DNA of 64,000 nt from Desulfovibrio sp. Its GTDB lineage: Bacteria; Desulfobacterota; Desulfovibrionia; Desulfovibrionales; Desulfovibrionaceae. Position 1 is the stretch's first letter; each line of letters begins with the position of its first letter. Shown one piece after another: positions 59,306 to 64,000 of the stretch. The notes beneath the pieces were generated by a model that saw only the letters and a program-made list of their open reading frames with translations, did not search any database and was not told the DNA's origin. The position numbers and the translations under genes were made by a program. Location of the stretch: contig JAQYWK010000002.1 in the NCBI GenBank assembly GCA_030145055.1, positions 720,814 through 784,813 on the forward strand. Direction: 5' to 3'.

Positions 59306-60229
59306 ATGGAACTTAATTACGCTATAGAAATGTTCTTACAGCACTGTCAATTAGAACGAAACCTTTCTGAACTGACTTTAAAAGCATATGAAAAAGATCT
59401 AGATCAATTTAAAAGTAAAATAACTACACCTAATATCTGCGTAGAAGATATATATAAAGAATTTCTTCGCGAATATATTAAATACCTATCATCAAAATAT
59501 AAACCTAGAAGCATTAAAAGAAAGATTGCTACACTTAAATCTTTTTTCACTTTCCTTGAACGTGAAGATATTATTAATACAACTCCATTTAGAAAAATAC
59601 ATTTAAAATTGAATAGATCAAAAGAATTGCCAAAAATAATACGCAAATCATCTCTAAATAGAATTATTAAATACGCTTATTTAGAAAAAAACAAATTTTT
59701 ACCAGATAGTAGAGCATACAAAGAAGCAACACGAGATATAGCAGTAATAGAACTTTTATTCTCAACAGGAATAAGAGTATCTGAACTATGCAACATTACA
59801 TTTAATGAAATAGATTTAAAAAATAAAGTGCTCAAGATACATGGAAAAGGAAAGAAAGAAAGAATAATACCACTTTGTGAAAAAAAATCATTAGCCATTT
59901 TAAATGAGTATGCTCACCTTTATGAGGAGTACTTGCCTCATTCTACATCGTTTTTCCTAAATAGAGACTGTCATCCCCTTTCTGACCAATCGGTCCGACG
60001 AATAATAAATAAGTATTGCGCCATTGCAGGAGTGTCTGAACATATTACTCCACATATGTTTAGACACACCATTGCGACAATGCTTCTTGAAAACGGTGTA
60101 GACATAAGAAATATACAAACATTATTAGGACATAGTTCACTTGCAGTCACAGAAATATACACTCATGTGAGCCTTTCTTCACAGCGTAATATCCTTACTT
60201 TGAAGCACCCTAGGAAAAATATTTGCTAA
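59306..60229 (+). CDS. Xer-like tyrosine recombinase, candidate DNA invertase
   Basis: This 307-aa recombinase has a core-binding SAM-like domain (~1-85, ALKAYEKDLDQ-like LTLKAYEKDLDQFK) and catalytic residues Arg in FSTGIRVSELC, Lys in HGKGKKERIIP, HxxR in TPHMFRHTIATML, His in LLGHSSLAVT, and nucleophile Tyr in EIYTHVS. ATG 59306 has AAGGAG 9 nt upstream; an upstream in-frame ATG at 59249 adds 19 residues not typical of the family. It is very AT-rich, unlike traC before it. The last 23 codons after the catalytic Tyr lie in one arm of the large inverted repeat. Confidence 0.92.
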   Translation: MELNYAIEMFLQHCQLERNLSELTLKAYEKDLDQFKSKITTPNICVEDIYKEFLREYIKYLSSKYKPRSIKRKIATLKSFFTFLEREDIINTTPFRKIHLKLNRSKELPKIIRKSSLNRIIKYAYLEKNKFLPDSRAYKEATRDIAVIELLFSTGIRVSELCNITFNEIDLKNKVLKIHGKGKKERIIPLCEKKSLAILNEYAHLYEEYLPHSTSFFLNRDCHPLSDQSVRRIINKYCAIAGVSEHITPHMFRHTIATMLLENGVDIRNIQTLLGHSSLAVTEIYTHVSLSSQRNILTLKHPRKNIC

Positions 60230-60265
60230 TGGCAACTTATCGATAACTAGGAATTATAGATGAAA
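60160..60265 (+). repeat. Left arm of perfect inverted repeat (at least 106 bp)
   Basis: Identical, base for base, to the reverse complement of 63895-64000. It contains the end of the recombinase gene, the palindrome TTATCGATAA (60237-60246), an AGGAA ribosome-binding site (60249-60253) and ATGAAA, the first two codons of the NTPase gene. The left limit is set only by the window end of the other arm, so the true arm may reach further into the recombinase gene. Confidence 0.97.
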
Positions 60266-62773
60266 CAGCTACAACTGACTACAACCCTCTGGGATACGAT
60301 GGGGGTTACATCAGAAATTCAACAGCTAGGTTCAGATTTGATTTCTGGAAAATCCAAAACGGCACTAATTTCTGGCCCTCCGGGAAGTGGAAAGACATGG
60401 ATTACACGCTATATTGCTGATTCGTTTGCTAAAAGTGGTGGTATCTCTTTCCGAGGTGTTGGCGACGAAGGGGAAGCTAACCGTCACTTGTACACTATGC
60501 TGAGGGTGCAGGCCGAGACTACTGGTTATTTTTCTCCATTGGCAACTCTAGGAAAATCTGTTGCAAAGGGTGCAGTCCATCTAGCTTCTGTCGGCTTAAT
60601 AGACGGGAGAGGAGCAATTGAAGCAGCAGAGCAATATGCTGCGAGAAAAAAACGGAGTGGTCTTTTCTTAACCGAAGACGAACAATCCATTCTCTTTGAT
60701 ATTGCTAAGGATGCAGGAGAAAGGCCTGTCCTGTTAGTAGCAGACAATTTACATTGGTGGGATAAAGGGTCCCTTGCTCTTTTGCGATCCATGCTAAAAG
60801 GCATGGCCAGCAAAGCTTATCCTTTTATTGATACGCTACGCATAATTGCAGTAACTACGGATGACACATACCAGCGGCCTGTCTGGTGTGAAGAATACGA
60901 AAAGCATACTCTACCTTTATTCGGACGAGCAATTCAAACTCGCTACTTTAACAAGGAAGAATTAAGCGAAGTTGCTCCCTCCTTAGGTCTTCCAGAACAA
61001 GTCACCTCGCAAGATAGAGAGTTTATATTTGACATAAGTGGTGGACACCTTTCTATTCTAACCGGAGCATGTAGCTTCCTTGCCGAAAATGGTGCAACAC
61101 TGACATCCCTACGTGAAAGAGATGAGAGCCGTTTTATAGAAGATCTATTTCTTGAACGGCTTCGTAAAATAGGTGCACTTGGAGGGGTATCAGAAAGATT
61201 GCTGATAGCAGCTTCTCTCGTTGGCAACAATGCTCTCCGAGATGAATTGGAATGTCTTTTGAGTGATGACTGCGAGCAAGTGGGGGCAGCTATCGAGATT
61301 TGTCGAAAACTTAATTTTATTGATGAAAGCGAAGATCAAATTGAATTCCGTCATGATTTCATTAAAAAATATTTCGTATCTCGCTTGAAAGATAGAGAAA
61401 TTCAATTAAGAAAAACATTCGCCGAATGCTTAAGGTCGTTGACTCCTGGAGATTATATCAGGCGCGCTGAAAATTTTATGCGTTTTAAAAACCATAAAGA
61501 AGCTTCACCTCTTTTTGTGGCAGCGGTAACCGAGAACCTTCGTAATGGACGGTCGTGGGATGACTCCATCTGCATTGAAGGATTGAAACAAATGCGTCAC
61601 TTTGGTTACGATGATCTTGCAAAGGATTTTTCAAAGGCATACCAGCATCTTGCGTGTGGTGAGAACATCGAAGCTAGCTATATTATTGAAGGACTTGGGC
61701 AAGCTTATCCATCAGTCATTTTAGCAGAAATTGAGTTCATACGCTCTCTAATTGAACTCAATTTGCGTAGCAATAGCAGGCGACAGCGTCTGATTGTTCG
61801 TCTTGAGGGGTGGACAGAGCATATTGATAGAGAATTCGAACAAGGGTTACGTTTACAAATTATTCTTAGATCAGCACTTGTACTTAACCGAGACAAATCT
61901 AAAGCGAGAGCCATTGATGAGAAGATCGTACGTAGCCTATCCAATAGGATAAATTTTGACAAGAAAGCCGAATCTTTAATTCACGCTATTGGAAGAAGCG
62001 CAGAAAGTCTTCTTCTTCCAGACATCGCCATAAACCGAGTGCGGAAAGCTGTTAAATATCATGAACCTGACGCAGGATTGCCGCCCCGAGAACCTTCTGA
62101 ATATTTCCGTTGTTTGAACAATCTTACCGCGCTCCATATAGCAAACGGCGAATATGGCAGGGCTGTAAAGGAGGCTGGCAAAGCTATTGAATTAGCGGAC
62201 TGTTTTGAAGGAATGATTTTTCCGAGACGTGATATGGTTCATACCTTAGATATCATGGCTCGCTTTAGAATGAAGTCTATTAATGTTAAAAGTGCCATAA
62301 AAATGCAAACCCGCGTCATTGAAAATTACGGGGTAGCATCTGATCCTTATTATATCAAAAATCACCTAGCTGTATATTACTGCCTTAATGGGGACCTCCA
62401 AAAAGGGCAGACTCTTTTTCAGAGATTGCGCGAACAACTCTTGGAGATCGGAGACCCAGAGCCTAATCCCCTATATTTTGTCTCAGCAAACATGTGTTGT
62501 GCCCAATATTTGGCAGGCGAGAATGCTCAGAATTGCTTGTGCCAATGGCAAGAGCTTGAAGTTTTGGTCGATAATAATCCTTATGAAATTAGACAAATGC
62601 TTCAGAAACGCCATAAGTTGATCGAGAATACTTTCAAGCAAGGTCTACGAATGTCTCCAGTCGAATGGGATGTATATTCAATTCAGGCAGATCATTATCC
62701 TTCTAGCCATTGCTGGCAGGAGATTGGTCGAGGGTTTCGCATGCCTGACGTTCAATTCTGGTCTATGTTTTGA
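60260..62773 (+). CDS. STAND/AAA-type NTPase with C-terminal helical repeats
   Basis: This 837-aa protein has an N-terminal NTPase domain with Walker A GPPGSGKT (39-46) and Walker B VLLVAD followed by NLHWWD (157-168), the form found in MalT/AAA_16-type STAND proteins. A winged-helix-like region lies at ~290-380. From ~400 onward it is helical and TPR-like (FRCLNNLTALHIANGEYGRA; DPYYIKNHLAVYYCLNG). No nuclease, TIR, DNA-binding or membrane effector is recognisable. Such proteins sense ligands and oligomerise. Its start codon and ribosome-binding site lie in the inverted-repeat arm, and its end overlaps the convergent ATP-grasp gene by 22 nt. Confidence 0.8.
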   Translation: MKQLQLTTTLWDTMGVTSEIQQLGSDLISGKSKTALISGPPGSGKTWITRYIADSFAKSGGISFRGVGDEGEANRHLYTMLRVQAETTGYFSPLATLGKSVAKGAVHLASVGLIDGRGAIEAAEQYAARKKRSGLFLTEDEQSILFDIAKDAGERPVLLVADNLHWWDKGSLALLRSMLKGMASKAYPFIDTLRIIAVTTDDTYQRPVWCEEYEKHTLPLFGRAIQTRYFNKEELSEVAPSLGLPEQVTSQDREFIFDISGGHLSILTGACSFLAENGATLTSLRERDESRFIEDLFLERLRKIGALGGVSERLLIAASLVGNNALRDELECLLSDDCEQVGAAIEICRKLNFIDESEDQIEFRHDFIKKYFVSRLKDREIQLRKTFAECLRSLTPGDYIRRAENFMRFKNHKEASPLFVAAVTENLRNGRSWDDSICIEGLKQMRHFGYDDLAKDFSKAYQHLACGENIEASYIIEGLGQAYPSVILAEIEFIRSLIELNLRSNSRRQRLIVRLEGWTEHIDREFEQGLRLQIILRSALVLNRDKSKARAIDEKIVRSLSNRINFDKKAESLIHAIGRSAESLLLPDIAINRVRKAVKYHEPDAGLPPREPSEYFRCLNNLTALHIANGEYGRAVKEAGKAIELADCFEGMIFPRRDMVHTLDIMARFRMKSINVKSAIKMQTRVIENYGVASDPYYIKNHLAVYYCLNGDLQKGQTLFQRLREQLLEIGDPEPNPLYFVSANMCCAQYLAGENAQNCLCQWQELEVLVDNNPYEIRQMLQKRHKLIENTFKQGLRMSPVEWDVYSIQADHYPSSHCWQEIGRGFRMPDVQFWSMF

Positions 62774-63900
62774 GCTAATTTACTTTGCATTGCATCACTA
62801 CGCTTCAAACTCAACGCCAGCAATAGGATAGGTATTTCATCGGGGTTAAATCCGACATGCTTGAGAATGAACGCCAAAGAACTCTGCGGCGATGTTCCAG
62901 GGTGGTCCGCGATGTCTATGATATAAGGTCTGCCACTACTGTTTACGCGAAAATCGATACGCCCGTGACCAGACATACCCAAAAGTCGGAAGGTGTCAAT
63001 CGTAGCCTTTTTAATGTTTTCAATTGTTTCAGCAGACAGTCCTTCGATTTGTGCATAGACAATACCCCCTGGCGTGGAGTGATCATCAAAAGCAAGATAG
63101 GAACCGTTTGGCTTAGGCCCTGTGGAAGATTCTACATCGGCTAGCCCTGCGACAATAAGCTCATCCATTTCAATTATCAGGGAATATATTTCTTTGCCGT
63201 CAATATACTCCTGAACACACACAGGCTGTCCTATCTCTTCGGCTAGCAACTTGATCTCTCGTTCTAGGGTTTCATTAAATGGACCAGTGGTTTTCTCGCT
63301 AACCCCGATACTCCAAGCTTCATAAGTCGACTTGCAAATGACTTTTGTGCCGAAAGCTGGTTTGCCAGTAATCCATCTAAGGCGAGTATCGTAGGACCAT
63401 GTTTGCGGGACAGGAATGTCCACCATCTGCATAAGCAACGCTTGATGATGTTTATGTCTAGTGATCGCAGCAGAATACGCGTCACTGTGACTGTAATGGT
63501 AGCCGAATTGGTTGCATAAAAGAGCCCCCGTTGAACGTCTGGCAGGACCAAATCCATCGCGGTGTCCACCACCTTCTGTTTTGTCTAGCACCACCTTAAT
63601 ACCTGCCGAAGAAGGGAAAAGTCGATCTTCAAGAGCTAGTTTAATAAACTCTTTAAGTCCGTAAACCACTCGGCACGCAATGTCGTTTTTATGAAAAATT
63701 TTAACTATGCGGTTGAGCTCTGCATCGCTATCAAGGCGTTCGAGAAAACGAACTTGTTTTAACGCAGGCCATTTATCAATAATGTCAGCATCCTCGGCGA
63801 GTATTACAACAGCAATATTCTTTGCGCCTTTCCGAACAGCTGTAATGAGTGAACGCAATTTCTCGACTTGAGGATCTGTCATGAAGGTGTGGTCTTTCAT
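62752..63900 (-). CDS. ATP-grasp ligase, D-Ala-D-Ala ligase-like
   Basis: This 382-aa enzyme is of the Ddl/ATP-grasp fold and would ligate a carboxylate to an amine or thiol using ATP. Clues are a Ddl-like central region (FGYHYSHSDAYSAAITRHKH; VDIPVPQTWSY), KPAFGTKVICKSTYEAWSIG (phosphate-binding loop region), QEYIDGKEIYSLII, and the metal-binding end GRIDFRVNSSGRPYIIDIAD followed by HPGTSPQSSL. The usual EVN is replaced by DIAD, so metal ligands are partly altered but acidic. The N-terminal ~110 residues differ from Ddl. A cell-wall role is unlikely from context; the substrate is unknown. Confidence 0.8.
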   Translation of the reverse strand: MKDHTFMTDPQVEKLRSLITAVRKGAKNIAVVILAEDADIIDKWPALKQVRFLERLDSDAELNRIVKIFHKNDIACRVVYGLKEFIKLALEDRLFPSSAGIKVVLDKTEGGGHRDGFGPARRSTGALLCNQFGYHYSHSDAYSAAITRHKHHQALLMQMVDIPVPQTWSYDTRLRWITGKPAFGTKVICKSTYEAWSIGVSEKTTGPFNETLEREIKLLAEEIGQPVCVQEYIDGKEIYSLIIEMDELIVAGLADVESSTGPKPNGSYLAFDDHSTPGGIVYAQIEGLSAETIENIKKATIDTFRLLGMSGHGRIDFRVNSSGRPYIIDIADHPGTSPQSSLAFILKHVGFNPDEIPILLLALSLKRSDAMQSKLAQNIDQN

Positions 63901-64000
63901 CTATAATTCCTAGTTATCGATAAGTTGCCATTAGCAAATATTTTTCCTAGGGTGCTTCAAAGTAAGGATATTACGCTGTGAAGAAAGGCTCACATGAGTG
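63895..64000 (-). repeat. Right arm of perfect inverted repeat, cut by window end
   Basis: The exact reverse complement of 60160-60265, running to the last base of the window. It supplies the ribosome-binding site and ATGAAA start of the ATP-grasp gene. Beyond the edge it should continue into at least part of a second copy of the recombinase 3' region. Confidence 0.97.

Noticed and set aside
60199..60230. Promoter inside the inverted-repeat arm (TTGAAG with a GCTAAT-like -10)
   Set aside because: Spacing and hexamers are poor; read-through from the recombinase side is an equally good explanation, so no promoter was annotated.
62752..63900. Housekeeping D-Ala-D-Ala ligase
   Set aside because: The N-terminus and metal motif differ from Ddl, and the context is a recombinase-linked cassette rather than a cell-wall gene cluster.

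Overview
The window reads as DNA from a Gram-negative (diderm) bacterium: it carries an Rz/Rz1-type spanin pair, a secretin, lipoproteins and an envelope-spanning type IV secretion system. By eye the base composition is moderate (mid-40s % GC). The mix of a P2-like myoviral tail, IncP-like Tra/Trb genes and TPR cargo would fit a Desulfovibrio-like sulfate reducer, but no housekeeping gene is present to prove the host, so this is a weak inference. Three mobile blocks lie end to end.

Block 1 (1 to about 28840) is a temperate contractile-tailed prophage. It opens inside a lambda gpE-type major capsid gene. Next come a lysis cassette (holin, amidase, overlapping spanins), head-tail joining genes and a complete P2-like tail module: sheath, tube, a chaperone pair with a programmed -1 frameshift site, tape measure, X, D, V, U, W, J, I and fibre. 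A bidirectional terminator closes the late region. Leftward cargo follows (three paralogous membrane-anchored TPR proteins), then a CI-like repressor facing an early operon across three operator-like sites. The early operon holds a phage NAD-dependent DNA ligase and small unknown genes. The block ends with a small DNA-binding gene, a tyrosine integrase and a 3' fragment of tRNA-Leu(UAA), which marks the attachment site.

Block 2 (about 29058-59143) is a rightward conjugative module. It starts with traK-traL-traM, continues with an almost complete IncP-type Trb mating apparatus (trbB,C,D,E,J,L,F,G), and is then interrupted by a complete IncI/R64-like type IVb pilus operon (TrbH/TcpQ fusion, secretin, pilO,P,Q,R, pilin, retraction-type ATPase, pilM, pilV and a tail-collar-domain protein). 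It resumes with trbI, traG, traF, traD and traC. No relaxase is visible. Several genes are fused, split or unusual.

Block 3 (59306-64000) is the most remarkable. A Xer-like tyrosine recombinase gene runs into one arm of a perfect inverted repeat of at least 106 bp; the other arm is cut by the window end. Between the arms lie two convergent, unrelated genes, a STAND/AAA-type NTPase with helical repeats and a D-Ala-D-Ala-ligase-like ATP-grasp enzyme. Each starts with the same ribosome-binding site and ATGAAA supplied by its arm. The layout predicts a DNA-inversion switch that exchanges which of the two genes follows the recombinase.
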